DNA from: Gemmataceae bacterium
GTDB lineage: Bacteria; Planctomycetota; Planctomycetia; Gemmatales; Gemmataceae
NCBI GenBank assembly: GCA_019748295.1
Contig: JAIEPT010000225.1
Location: forward strand, 1-53,123
Length of the DNA: 53,123 bases
Direction: 5' to 3'
Both the position numbers and the translations under genes were made by a program. This document shows, piece after piece, positions 23,583 to 33,165 of this stretch. Each line of letters opens with the position of its first letter. The first letter of the stretch is position 1. The notes under the pieces were generated by a model, which had not been told where the DNA came from, ran no database searches, and was given only the letters and a program-made list of their open reading frames with translations.

Positions 23583-26500
23583 ATGTTCGACTGCAACCGG
23601 TCGCAAGGAAGCCTGCTCGCTTATCTGTTCGATTTGCTGGAGCCCGACGAGGCTCGGCAGGTCGAGGGGCATCTTGCCGAATGCGCGGAATGCCGCGGCA
23701 AGCTGGATGAAGCGAAGGGGGCGAAATCCCTGATCGCACAGGCGGCGAAGTCGTCGGCTCCCGAAGTCCGCTTCCAGGCCCCAGTCGCAACTCGGCCCCG
23801 CGTGGTCGAGCCGACGCAACCGAGGCAGCGTCCTGCGGTTCCCGGCAAGAGCGGGGCAGGGTGGAAGTGGGCGGTTGCGGCTTGCGTTGGGCTGATGGTG
23901 CTCGGTCTCGGCGCCATTGGCGGCGTCACTTGGTTCGCACATAGCCGCGAAGCTCAGCATGCGCAGGCGCGGGCTCAGGATCTGGCGGCCCAGCAGCGCG
24001 AAGCGGATGACCGCGCCCGCAAGGACCGTGAAAAAAACCAGGAAGAGATTCGGGCGATCCAGGAGCAGATCAATCGGCTCGTGGGCGATTGGAATCGCGA
24101 GCGGACGAAAACCGAGAAGGTCGTCCAGCAGCAAGACGCGCAGTTCCGCATCACGGCCCCGCAGAGCGTGCAGGCCGGGGCGAAGAACGAGTTCGCCATC
24201 GAGATGCGCCGGCAGGGGAAGGGGCCGAAGAAGGCGGAGGTGCAGATCGTCGATGAGAAGTCGAAGAAAGTGTTGCTCAGCAAACCCTTCGACACCGATA
24301 AGGTTCAACTCGATTTGCCGCAGGACGTGGAGATCAAGCCAGGGATGAACCTGGCGCTGGTCATTCACACCGAGGGGCAGGACGGCATGCCCGCGCAGGT
24401 TCGCGAGCATCTCGCGTTGGTCGTTCCCGAATACATGACGCACCTCGCAACCGATCGCCCCATGTATCGCCCCGGCGAGACGGTTCGTTTCCGCTCGCTG
24501 ACGCTCGACCGCTTCACGCTGAAGCCGACTGCGGAAGATCTGAAGGTCACGTTCGTGATCGCCGCTCCCAATGGGCAGGAACTCTTCAAGCAGGAATCGG
24601 GCCTGAAGCCGGCTTCGCAAGACGAACACGCTGCGATGGGTGGTCGCGGTGGTCCGCCCATGGTTCCGGAACTGCAGCCCGCGGGCAAAAACATCGAAGG
24701 CCCGGACAGTAAGCCGGTCGTCGGCATCGCGTCGGGGCAGTTCATGCTGCCGCCGGAAGTTCCGGGCGGGCAATATGTCCTCCACATCAAAGAAGCGAGC
24801 GATCGGTTCCCGGCGGAAAAACGGCCCTTCCTCGTCAACGTCTGGCAGACGCCGCGCTTCAACAAGGAACTCGATTTCAGCCGCAGCTCGTTCGGCCCCG
24901 GCGAGAAAGTCGGCGCCCAACTCAAGATCGCCCGTGTGGAAGGCGGGGCGTTGCCTGCTCAACTTCAGGTTCAGGCGAAGGCGAATGTGGACGGCAAAGA
25001 AGTCTACTCCGGCCTGCTCCCCGTGTCCGCGGAGGGGCGTGTCGAAGTCTCGTTCGCGCTGCCCAAGGCGGACCAAATGGAACGGGGCAGCGGCTCGCTG
25101 TCCCTCAAAATCCTCGACCCAGCCGGCGTGGAAACGATCGTTCGGCCGATTCCCATCCTGCTCAAGAAACTGTTCGTCGATTTCTTCCCCGAAGGAGGCG
25201 AACTGGTTCAGGGCGTGCCCAATCGCGTCTACTTCTCCGCGAAGACCGCCATCGGCAAACCGGCCGATCTGCTCGCGAAGTTGGTGGACGATCAAGGCAA
25301 ATCGGTCGTCGAGAAAATCGAAACGCTCACCGATGCGAAAGAACCCGGCATCAATCAAGGCATGGGCCGATTCGAGTTCACCCCGGAAAAGGGCCGCATC
25401 TACGAGTTGAAGATCGAAAGCCCGGCGAAGACCGAGGGGAAGCATCGCTTGCCCGAGGCGAAGGCCGAAGGCGTGGCCATGCGGATTCCCGACGCAGTTG
25501 TCGGCGAATCGTTCGAGGTCGAGATTCGCAATGTCGGCAAACAACGCAACCTGCTCGTCGGCGCCTACTGCCGAGGCCGTCTGCTCGACCATGTGCAGGC
25601 GACGGTGGAGGACGGCAAAACCGAGAAGGTGACGCTGCGGACTACGCCGAACATCACGGGCGTGTATCGCGTGACCGTCTTCGAGCGAACCACAGAAAAC
25701 GGCGTTGCGAAGTTCACCCCGCTTTCCGAACGGCTGACTTGCCGCAAAGGGACGGAGAAAATCCATTTCGCGATCGAGGCCGATAAGCAGACCTACCTGC
25801 CCGGCCAAACCGCGAAGATCACGATTCACGCCAAGTCGGCGAAGAAGGAAGCGGTCCCCGCGATCGCCCTGGTTTCCGTCGTCGATCTCAGCGTCTTCAA
25901 GCTGGCGGACGACAAGACGCTTCGCTCGATGCCGACCAGCTTCCTGCTGACGAGCGAGATCCAGAAGCCCGACGATCTGGAAAACGTCGATGTGCTGCTG
26001 GGCGATCATGCCAAGGCGGGCGAGGCGGTTGATCTGTTGCTCGGCACGCAGGGCTGGCGCCGGTTCGCGGAGCAAACGCCTGCGAAGTTCCGCAAGGATC
26101 ACCCGGTGGAAGCGCCGCGCTTGGCGATGGCTCCGCCGCGGGCAATCGAGACGGCTCAGCGAGCGATCTCCGAAAAGATCGATCAGGGCTTTGCGACTCA
26201 ATTCGTCGAGATGCAAAAGCAACTTGCGACCGAGGAGAACAAGGCGGCCGATGTGCAGCAAGCAGCGGTTCAGGCTCAGGCGATGGCCGCCATGGCGCGG
26301 GATGCCGAACAGCAAGCCCGCATGGCCCAGGTCCGACTCAGCACCTTCATCGAGAGGATGATCGTATTCTCGATCGGGCTCGCGTTGTTCTTCGCCTTCG
26401 TGGGCGGAATCCTGCTGCTCGTCTTCGGCATGCTTCGCCAACGCGACGGCCGTCCCGCCGCGCTGCATCTGGCTTTCGGCGGCGGCATGCTCGGCATGTT

Positions 26501-29444
26501 GTTCCTCGCCGTCCCCCTGGTTCTTTTCACCGCAGCGGTCAGCGTGCGACACGAAGCGGGCGTTGCGATGCAAGCCGCGGAGCGTGCGGAAGCAGAGCAT
26601 ATGGCCAAGGACATGGCGAACATGCCGCCTCCCATGGCGATCGATCAACTTCAGCCCGGCATCGGTGGCCCCCCCAATTTCGGCGCCGGTGGCGGAATGG
26701 GCGGCGGCGTGCCGGGTCAACCGGGGGTTGCGAATCCCGTCTTCCCAGTTGGAGTCGCCGTTCCGGTTGCTCCCCAGCCCGTGATGCAGCCCCAATTCGC
26801 ACCCCCCGGCGTGCCGATGATCGTTCCCGCCGCCCAGCCGATGCCGGCCCCGATGCCCGGACCTGGCGGCATGCCTGGCATGCCTCCGCCGCAGTTTGGC
26901 GGCGACGGTCTGGCCCGACCTCCTCAGGCCCCGGGGATCATGGCGCCGCAAGAACCGATGGTGGCGCCGGCCATCGGCGTTGCGCCGATGCCTGGCGGCT
27001 TCGGCGGCGCGGGAATGGCGTTCCCGGGTGGTCCGATGGGCGATATCGGCCCCGGCTTCTTCGACGAAGCGACGCTTCGCCGGCAGGGCCGATTCCGTCA
27101 GCTCATTCAGGCGCGTCTTGGCCGCGACGTCAATGTGCCGCTCGAACTGCCGCCCTCGGTTGTCCGTGTCTACGCACACAAAACCGAGGAGGTGAAGGAA
27201 GATGTAATTGGCGGGGCTGCGGGCGTGCCCGTGCAGGTTCGCAGCGATTTCGCCGAGACGCTCTACTGGAATCCCGTCGTCGTCTTCGACAAGGACGGAA
27301 AAGCCGAAGTGACGTTCGATCTTTCCGAGTCGATCACTCGCTTCCAAGTGACGGTGGCCGGTCACTCTCTCATGGGGCAACTCGGTCAGGACAAGCTCGA
27401 AATCGTCTCCAAGCTGCCGTTCAGTCTGGACCCGAAGACTCCGTTCGAAGTGACGGCCAGCGATCGGATCGTCGTCCCCGTCACGATCACGAACGAAACG
27501 GATCGCGAAGGGATTGTCGCCCTGAAGACGACCCTCACCGGTCTTCGCCTGAAGGACGAGGCCCCGGCTCCTCCCTTCGGCATCGATCTGCCGCCGGGAG
27601 TGCCGCCCGCGGGTCCGATGGATCGTTACTTCGAGGTGGCGGTCGCAGCGAAGAATCGCGTGCAGCAGCCGATCGAACTGATCCCCGATGGGGGAGCCGC
27701 GATGGCGAAGCTCCGGATCCATGGGCGATTCGATCAAGGCGGTCAGGACAGCGTGGAACGCAGCTTCCGCATCGTGCCTGACGGATTGCCGCGCTCGGGC
27801 AGCAACAGCGGCATGTTGGAGAAGTTCGCGGAGACCACCATCGACCTCAACGAAGCGTGGATCTCCGGCACGCTCGCGGCCAAGATCGAAGTCTTCCCCT
27901 CCACGCTCGCTCAAATCCAAAGCGGCATGGAAGCGATGCTCCAGGAACCAGGCGGTTGCTTCGAGCAGTCGTCGTCCAGCAACTATCCGAACGTGATGAT
28001 CCTGAGCTACCTCAAGGAAATCGACACGATTCGGCCCGACGTCGAGAAACGTGCCCGCGATCTGTTGGGTCGCGGATATCAGCAACTGACGTCGTTCGAG
28101 TGCATCGAACCGGCCACCGGCAAGATCAAACGCGGCTACGAGTGGTTCGGCCAAACAGCCCCGCCTCACGAAGCGCTCACCGCCTACGGCCTGTTGCAGT
28201 TCAAGGACATGGCGAAGGTCCACCCCGTCGATCAGGCGATGGTGGAACGCACGAAGAAATACCTGCTCGCCCAGCGTGACGGCAAGGGGGGCTTCAAGCG
28301 AAATCCCCAGGCTCTCGACAGCTTCGGCCGGGCTCCGGATCACATCACTAACGCCTACATCGTCTGGTCGCTGACCGAAGCGGACGTCGAAGAGAATCTG
28401 GATGCGGAGCTGAAGGCGCTCTACGTCCAGGCGACCAAGCAGCATGCGAAGGATCCCTACTTCGTGTCGCTTGTCGGGATCGCTCATCTGAACCGAGGCC
28501 AGAGCACGGAAGGCCTCGAACTGATGAAGCAGGCGAAAGGTCTCCAGACGGAAAAGGGGAATCTGCCTGGCGCCAAGACCAGCATCACCGGTTCGATGGG
28601 CGTGAGCCTCGAGGTGGAAACGACGGCCCTCGCCATGCTCGGTTGGGTGAAGGCGAATCGGCCGGAGGAATTCCAGGCTTCGATTCAAAAGGCGATGCAG
28701 TGGATGTCGAGCCAACGCCAAGGCGGCGGGTTCGGCCAAACGCAATCGACGATCCTCGCCCTGAAGGCCCTCGTCGCCCATGCCAAGGCGAGCCGCAAGA
28801 CGACGGAATCGGGCGCGTTGATCGTGGTCGTCGAGGCTGAAGGCGGCCAGCCGCTGACGTTCACGAAGACGTTTTCCGCCGGCGCCGTCGATCCGCTCGA
28901 AGTGTCGATTCCGACCAACGCCCTGAAGAAGGGGAAGAACCGCCTGAAAATGGAACTCACCGGCAAGAACGCATTCCCCTTCTCGGCCACTTGGAACTAC
29001 CGCATCGACCGTCCCGCGAACCCGGCCAACGTCCCGGTCAAGATGACCGCGAAGCTCGACCGCGAGAAGCTGCATGAAGGGGACACGGTGAAGATGAACG
29101 TCCGGGTGACCAACACGACGGATAAGGGACACGGCATGGCCGTCGCGATCGTCGGCATCCCCGCCGGGCTTGCGTTGCCGGAGAATCACGAGCAACTGAA
29201 GAACCTTTCCAAGCTCCGCGACGGCGGGACGAAGGAAGGGGAAATCAGCTACTACGAGGTCCGCGGCCGCGAGCTGGTTCTCTACTGGCGTCAGCTCGCG
29301 CCCAACGCCGACATTCAGCTCGATCTCGATTTGGTCTGCCGTCTCCCCGGCGAATACAAGGGCCCGGCAAGCCGGTCGTACCTCTACTATCAGCCGGAGC
29401 TGAAGTACTGGATCGAGCCCGTGACGGCGAAGATCGAGCCGTAA
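23583..29444 (+). CDS. Anti-sigma zinc-finger domain fused to membrane-anchored alpha-2-macroglobulin
   Basis: This is a 1953-residue fusion. Residues 1-45 hold a zf-HC2 anti-sigma motif, HxxxCxxC at 30-37 (HLAECAEC). TM1 is at ~96-118, followed by a ~45-residue coiled coil. Macroglobulin domains start near Thr290 (TDRPMYRPGETV). TM2 (~926-951) and TM3 (~963-988) enclose a basic loop, RQRDGR. A Gly/Pro/Met-rich linker covers ~1020-1160. The thioester site is CFEQ, Cys1459-Gln1462, within an alpha-helical thioester domain, and a final macroglobulin-like domain ends the protein. N-inside topology puts all macroglobulin parts outside. Alpha-2-macroglobulins trap proteases. Placement after an ECF gene implies sigma control by this protein (inference). 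The ATG at 23583 fits AGGGGGA better than the ATG at 23577. Confidence 0.9.
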   Translation: MFDCNRSQGSLLAYLFDLLEPDEARQVEGHLAECAECRGKLDEAKGAKSLIAQAAKSSAPEVRFQAPVATRPRVVEPTQPRQRPAVPGKSGAGWKWAVAACVGLMVLGLGAIGGVTWFAHSREAQHAQARAQDLAAQQREADDRARKDREKNQEEIRAIQEQINRLVGDWNRERTKTEKVVQQQDAQFRITAPQSVQAGAKNEFAIEMRRQGKGPKKAEVQIVDEKSKKVLLSKPFDTDKVQLDLPQDVEIKPGMNLALVIHTEGQDGMPAQVREHLALVVPEYMTHLATDRPMYRPGETVRFRSLTLDRFTLKPTAEDLKVTFVIAAPNGQELFKQESGLKPASQDEHAAMGGRGGPPMVPELQPAGKNIEGPDSKPVVGIASGQFMLPPEVPGGQYVLHIKEASDRFPAEKRPFLVNVWQTPRFNKELDFSRSSFGPGEKVGAQLKIARVEGGALPAQLQVQAKANVDGKEVYSGLLPVSAEGRVEVSFALPKADQMERGSGSLSLKILDPAGVETIVRPIPILLKKLFVDFFPEGGELVQGVPNRVYFSAKTAIGKPADLLAKLVDDQGKSVVEKIETLTDAKEPGINQGMGRFEFTPEKGRIYELKIESPAKTEGKHRLPEAKAEGVAMRIPDAVVGESFEVEIRNVGKQRNLLVGAYCRGRLLDHVQATVEDGKTEKVTLRTTPNITGVYRVTVFERTTENGVAKFTPLSERLTCRKGTEKIHFAIEADKQTYLPGQTAKITIHAKSAKKEAVPAIALVSVVDLSVFKLADDKTLRSMPTSFLLTSEIQKPDDLENVDVLLGDHAKAGEAVDLLLGTQGWRRFAEQTPAKFRKDHPVEAPRLAMAPPRAIETAQRAISEKIDQGFATQFVEMQKQLATEENKAADVQQAAVQAQAMAAMARDAEQQARMAQVRLSTFIERMIVFSIGLALFFAFVGGILLLVFGMLRQRDGRPAALHLAFGGGMLGMLFLAVPLVLFTAAVSVRHEAGVAMQAAERAEAEHMAKDMANMPPPMAIDQLQPGIGGPPNFGAGGGMGGGVPGQPGVANPVFPVGVAVPVAPQPVMQPQFAPPGVPMIVPAAQPMPAPMPGPGGMPGMPPPQFGGDGLARPPQAPGIMAPQEPMVAPAIGVAPMPGGFGGAGMAFPGGPMGDIGPGFFDEATLRRQGRFRQLIQARLGRDVNVPLELPPSVVRVYAHKTEEVKEDVIGGAAGVPVQVRSDFAETLYWNPVVVFDKDGKAEVTFDLSESITRFQVTVAGHSLMGQLGQDKLEIVSKLPFSLDPKTPFEVTASDRIVVPVTITNETDREGIVALKTTLTGLRLKDEAPAPPFGIDLPPGVPPAGPMDRYFEVAVAAKNRVQQPIELIPDGGAAMAKLRIHGRFDQGGQDSVERSFRIVPDGLPRSGSNSGMLEKFAETTIDLNEAWISGTLAAKIEVFPSTLAQIQSGMEAMLQEPGGCFEQSSSSNYPNVMILSYLKEIDTIRPDVEKRARDLLGRGYQQLTSFECIEPATGKIKRGYEWFGQTAPPHEALTAYGLLQFKDMAKVHPVDQAMVERTKKYLLAQRDGKGGFKRNPQALDSFGRAPDHITNAYIVWSLTEADVEENLDAELKALYVQATKQHAKDPYFVSLVGIAHLNRGQSTEGLELMKQAKGLQTEKGNLPGAKTSITGSMGVSLEVETTALAMLGWVKANRPEEFQASIQKAMQWMSSQRQGGGFGQTQSTILALKALVAHAKASRKTTESGALIVVVEAEGGQPLTFTKTFSAGAVDPLEVSIPTNALKKGKNRLKMELTGKNAFPFSATWNYRIDRPANPANVPVKMTAKLDREKLHEGDTVKMNVRVTNTTDKGHGMAVAIVGIPAGLALPENHEQLKNLSKLRDGGTKEGEISYYEVRGRELVLYWRQLAPNADIQLDLDLVCRLPGEYKGPASRSYLYYQPELKYWIEPVTAKIEP

Positions 29445-29460
29445 GGTTTGCTGCGTCATC

Positions 29461-29600
29461 CGGCGAGCAGCCGCTGTTAGGCGGCTGGTAGAGCGTCCGC
29501 ACAAGTCTCGTGATCCTAGACGGAGCGTGGAAAAAACCGTCTGCGCGTCAAGAGACTTTTGCGGGCGCTCTACCAGCCGCCTAACAGCGGCTGCTCGCCG
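29461..29600. repeat. R1 inverted repeat, copy 2
   Basis: The same terminal arms as at 2763 (CGGCGAGCAGCCGCTGTTAG and reverse complement). It starts 17 bp after the A2M stop codon. The interior AGACTTTTGCG is shared with copy 1 in the form GAGACTTTTGCGG. Confidence 0.9.
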
Positions 29601-29727
29601 TTCGCCTGCATTGCCCATCTTTTCCGCGGTTGATCCGTCCCAGCGGTTCTGGTACTTGGTCCGCTTGGTTTGAGACGCTGTCGCGCCGATGGATTGGCGG
29701 GCGTCTCAACTCCTGTTGGGCGACACC

Positions 29728-32649
29728 ATGGACGGACTCCGCCGCTTCGCCTTGTTTGCCTCGTTTGCCGCCATTCTCTCGCCCGCGATCGCCGCGGCTC
29801 AGCCGAAGGTGGAGCCGAAGAAGCTCCCGTCGCTGTCGTTGACGACTCCAGCGGAACGACCGTCGCTGCTTGAGAAGATGAACAAGCTCGATCCAAACGG
29901 CCAGTGCCGCGAGGAGAAGCTGCGTTCGCCGCGTGAGATGATGAAGACGTTTTTCTTCGCCGTCGCGCTCTACGATGCTTTCCCTGGCATGATCGAGGAC
30001 GCGTTGCTTTGCCTGGAACTTGACCGCGAGCAACTGCAAGGCGGCGAAGGAACGCAACTGGCCATCGAACTCGAAGCCCTGCTTCGCGATCTCGAAATAC
30101 CGCTCATCAGCGTGCCCGAGGCCGTCGATGCCCACGAACGCCGGGTCGTGATTCACGAAACGCCGACGGCGCGGATCGCCGTGCAGCAGGACGAGACGGG
30201 AGCCTGGCAATTCGAGCGCGACACGCTGCGGCGAGTGCCGGCCATGCGAAAGGCGTTGCTCGAAAAGCTGAAACCCGCAGCCGACAAGAACGTCTGGCGC
30301 GAAGGCTTCTCGAACCCGCGCGAAACCATGAGGCAATTCGTGCTCGATTCGCTCAACGGCGACTTTTACAGCGCCGCTCGAGCCCTGGATCTCAGTTCGT
30401 TCAGCAACGACCAGCGCACGCAAAAAGGCCCCGTGCTCGCCCAGCAATTGGCATTCGTGATTCAGCACCGAGGTTACGTGTTCTTCGCGGAAATGCCCAC
30501 GCAGCCCCCGGGAACGATGTACACGTGGCATGCCGACCGCGTGGGCCGCATTGCGCTGGAAAAAGTGCGCCAGCCGGACGGCAAAGACGCCTGGCTGTTC
30601 AGCCGCAAGACGGTCACGAAGCTGGACCGCATGTACGAAGCCGCCAAGGAGCAACCGGTCGATTCGCGTTACGAGCGGATGGGAATCATCGTGCCGCCGT
30701 TGCCCGCGGTCGGCATCTCCGTGATGAAGCAGAAACGGCATGAGAACGTGCCGCCTCACCTGGCCTCGCCGCGCTCCGTGCTGAAGGGGTTTTTCCGCGC
30801 CATGGATGGGGCCGAATCGAAGGATTCGCGAATCGTCGAAGCGCTCGAGTTCATGGATCTCCGCAGCATTCCCGCGACCGATCGCGTCGCGCTGGGGCCG
30901 AAGCTCGCGCAGAAGCTCGAGGCGGTTCTTCGCAAGGTGCGTCTCGATCTGAGCGCGGTCCCCGACGACTGGAACGCGGCTCCCTACAACGTCGGCGATG
31001 CGACAACGCCCATCGAGATCGTTCGCCAATACGACGGCTGCTGGCGCTTCAGCGATGCGACGGTGGCGCGCGCGCAAGCTGCGTTCGATCAGATCGCCGC
31101 GAAAGAGCGGAGCGACAAGGACCGCACCTATCGCCTGGAAAGCGCACGGGATGCGGTCGTCACCTTCTTGAATGCCGTCAACGCCTCGGATTATGAGCAG
31201 GCGGCGAACTGCCTCGATCTGCACTGGCTCCCCACCGCGGCCCGCGACGAGATCGGAGCCTCGCTCGCCTACAAGCTGAAGTACTCGCTCGACCGGCTCG
31301 GTCGTCTCTATGTGCAGGAAATTCCGGATGAGCCGAACGGAGCGCGTTTCATCGCCTATCGGGGCGATTTCGGCCGAATCGTGCTTTCCCGCAAGACCGA
31401 TGATCCGGGCAAAGGCACATGGCTTTTCACGCCCGATACCGTGAAGCAAATCGATCCCATCTTCCGCGCCGTCATGCGGCAGACGGTGGAGGAATCCATC
31501 CAGAGCGAGAAGGGCGTGCTACGCGATGCTTCGTTCTACCATGCCCCCGGCGTCTGGCTCCGTCTGAAGCTGCCTGACTTTCTCCAGGTTCGGGCGGGCT
31601 GGCTGGAGATTTATCAGTGGATCGGGTTGGCTGCCGCCGCCTTCGCGAGCGGCTTGACGGCGTGGCTTGTGATGAAGCTGCTGCACCGAGCCGTCGGCGG
31701 CGTGCTCGCGATGAGCGGGTCGAATCTGACGTTGGCGTTCGTCGCCTCCAAGTTCCTGCCCTTCACCTGGGTGGCGGCCGTGTGGCTGTTTTTCCAAGGA
31801 TGCGTGACGCTCGACCTGCCGCTCGGTTTGCTCGAAACCGTTCTGCCGGCTCGCAAGTTCGTGATGTCGATCCTGATCGGCTGGCTCACGGGCCGCATGG
31901 TCGATTTCGTGACCGCCGTTTCGACGAACAGCGAACTCTTGCAAAAGCATCGCAGCCTCAGCGACCTGGTCGTGCCCGTGACGATGCGGATCGTGAAGAC
32001 GGTCGTTTGGCTCCTGGTCGCAACCTACATGGTTTTCCAAGTCGGCGAAGGGCAGCTCGTCGGCCAGTTCCTCACCGGTCTGGGCGTCCTCGGCCTCGGC
32101 GCCTCGCTGGCGGCTCAGGATGCGCTGAAGAGCTTCTTCGGCACGCTCCTCCTTATCGGCGAACGGACGTTCAAGATCGGCGACCGAATCCTCGTGGACG
32201 GCAAGGAGGGCGTGGTCGAGGCCGTCGGCTTCCGCGTCACCGAGATGCGGACGCCGGAAGGCTCGTTGCTGACGATCCCGAACTCGATGCTCGCGTCCGC
32301 ATCGATCGATAATCAAGGCGCCCGTGCGTTTCGCCGAATCAAAACGTCGTTCCTCGTCGCGGCCGATGCGCCCTTGGCTTCGCTGACGCAGATGCGCGAT
32401 CAGCTCCACGCATGGCTCTCCACGGACGCGCTGATCCGCAAGGAATGGCTCGATATCCACGTCCATCAGATCACCGACAAGGGGATCGAGATTGCCGTCA
32501 ACCTGACGCTGAACAGTCCGGTAAAGGCGGATGAGAATCGTTTGCGCCAGGACTTCCACTACGAGGTGCTTCGCGTGGCGGAGTCGCTCGGCCTTACCAT
32601 GTCGGGAGCGCCGCGCAAGGCGGCCCCCGCACCGCGGCTCGCTGCTTGA
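29728..32649 (+). CDS. MscS-family mechanosensitive channel with four N-terminal repeats
   Basis: This 973-residue protein has a signal peptide (LRRFALFASFAAILSPAIAA). Four tandem ~125-150-residue periplasmic repeats start near residues 67, 196, 347 and 471. Each opens like SPREMMKTFF, NPRETMRQFV, SPRSVLKGFF or SARDAVVTFL and later carries a LDL motif. About five TM helices begin near 625. The pore-lining helix is GVLGLGASLAAQDALKSFFG, and the MscS beta domain contains FKIGDRILVDGKEGVVEAVG and LTIPNSML. The channel releases solutes on osmotic downshock. The repeats look NTF2-like (guess). An ATG at 29689 is an alternative start without a good signal peptide. Confidence 0.88.
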   Translation: MDGLRRFALFASFAAILSPAIAAAQPKVEPKKLPSLSLTTPAERPSLLEKMNKLDPNGQCREEKLRSPREMMKTFFFAVALYDAFPGMIEDALLCLELDREQLQGGEGTQLAIELEALLRDLEIPLISVPEAVDAHERRVVIHETPTARIAVQQDETGAWQFERDTLRRVPAMRKALLEKLKPAADKNVWREGFSNPRETMRQFVLDSLNGDFYSAARALDLSSFSNDQRTQKGPVLAQQLAFVIQHRGYVFFAEMPTQPPGTMYTWHADRVGRIALEKVRQPDGKDAWLFSRKTVTKLDRMYEAAKEQPVDSRYERMGIIVPPLPAVGISVMKQKRHENVPPHLASPRSVLKGFFRAMDGAESKDSRIVEALEFMDLRSIPATDRVALGPKLAQKLEAVLRKVRLDLSAVPDDWNAAPYNVGDATTPIEIVRQYDGCWRFSDATVARAQAAFDQIAAKERSDKDRTYRLESARDAVVTFLNAVNASDYEQAANCLDLHWLPTAARDEIGASLAYKLKYSLDRLGRLYVQEIPDEPNGARFIAYRGDFGRIVLSRKTDDPGKGTWLFTPDTVKQIDPIFRAVMRQTVEESIQSEKGVLRDASFYHAPGVWLRLKLPDFLQVRAGWLEIYQWIGLAAAAFASGLTAWLVMKLLHRAVGGVLAMSGSNLTLAFVASKFLPFTWVAAVWLFFQGCVTLDLPLGLLETVLPARKFVMSILIGWLTGRMVDFVTAVSTNSELLQKHRSLSDLVVPVTMRIVKTVVWLLVATYMVFQVGEGQLVGQFLTGLGVLGLGASLAAQDALKSFFGTLLLIGERTFKIGDRILVDGKEGVVEAVGFRVTEMRTPEGSLLTIPNSMLASASIDNQGARAFRRIKTSFLVAADAPLASLTQMRDQLHAWLSTDALIRKEWLDIHVHQITDKGIEIAVNLTLNSPVKADENRLRQDFHYEVLRVAESLGLTMSGAPRKAAPAPRLAA

Positions 32650-32679
32650 TGAACCTCGTCAGCCCCTTTGTCTAGAATG

Positions 32680-32708
32680 GAGGCGTCGGCTTGGGCCGGC
32701 GCCTCTTT
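32680..32708 (+). terminator. Rho-independent terminator-like hairpin after the MscS gene
   Basis: Stem GAGGCGTCGGC / GCCGGCGCCTC with loop TTGG and one T-G bulge pair, followed by TTTGCTT. It is placed 31 bp after the channel stop and 14 bp before the Rrf2 start. Confidence 0.5.
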
Positions 32709-32721
32709 GCTTGGAGCGTTC

Positions 32722-33162
32722 ATGTTTTCGCAGACCGTGGAATACGCGCTACGCGCCGTGGTGCACCTCGCCAGCGATTCCCCGGCTGCCAAAACCACGG
32801 AAGAGATCGCCCGTGCGACGCTTGTTCCCCAGGCCTATCTCGCGAAAGTGCTGCAAAGCCTCGTGCAAGCCGGCGTGCTCCGTTCGCAACGCGGCATCGG
32901 CGGCGGCATCGCGCTGGCGAAAACGCCAAGCGAATTGACCATCCTCGAAGTCGTGAACGCCGTCGATCCGATCCGCCGCATCAAGACGTGCCCCCTCGGA
33001 TTGCCGACGCACGGCTCGACGCTCTGCCCGCTGCATCGCCGGCTCGACGATTCGCTCGCCGCCGTGGAGTCCGCCTTCGCCAGCACGACGCTGCAGGAAA
33101 TCCTCGATGAACCCACCTCCAGCAAGCCCCTCTGCGAAGTGCCGCTGAAAGTGAAGCGGTAA
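32722..33162 (+). CDS. Rrf2-family transcriptional regulator
   Basis: This 146-residue protein has an N-terminal winged helix (MFSQTVEYALRAVVHLASD; LVPQAYLAKVLQSLVQAGVL; SQRGIGGGIALA) typical of Rrf2/IscR regulators. Cys90 and Cys102 with His105 (CPLGLPTHGSTLCPLH) lie where this family binds an iron-sulfur cluster, so redox, NO or iron sensing is plausible. A third classic Cys is not at the usual spacing; another Cys is at 138. GGAG about 7 nt upstream supports the start. Target genes are unknown. An R1 repeat follows directly after the stop codon. Confidence 0.88.
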   Translation: MFSQTVEYALRAVVHLASDSPAAKTTEEIARATLVPQAYLAKVLQSLVQAGVLRSQRGIGGGIALAKTPSELTILEVVNAVDPIRRIKTCPLGLPTHGSTLCPLHRRLDDSLAAVESAFASTTLQEILDEPTSSKPLCEVPLKVKR

Positions 33163-33165
33163 CGT

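Noticed and set aside
23565..29618. A 2017-codon open frame on the minus strand covering the whole alpha-2-macroglobulin gene
   Set aside because: It is the shadow of a GC-rich gene with G/C at third positions. The translation is Arg/His/Leu-rich without domains, while the plus strand has clear motifs (CFEQ, zf-HC2, TM helices).
29581..31449. A 622-codon minus-strand frame opposite the MscS gene
   Set aside because: It would begin inside the MscS coding region and end in the R1 repeat. MscS motifs on the plus strand decide the case.
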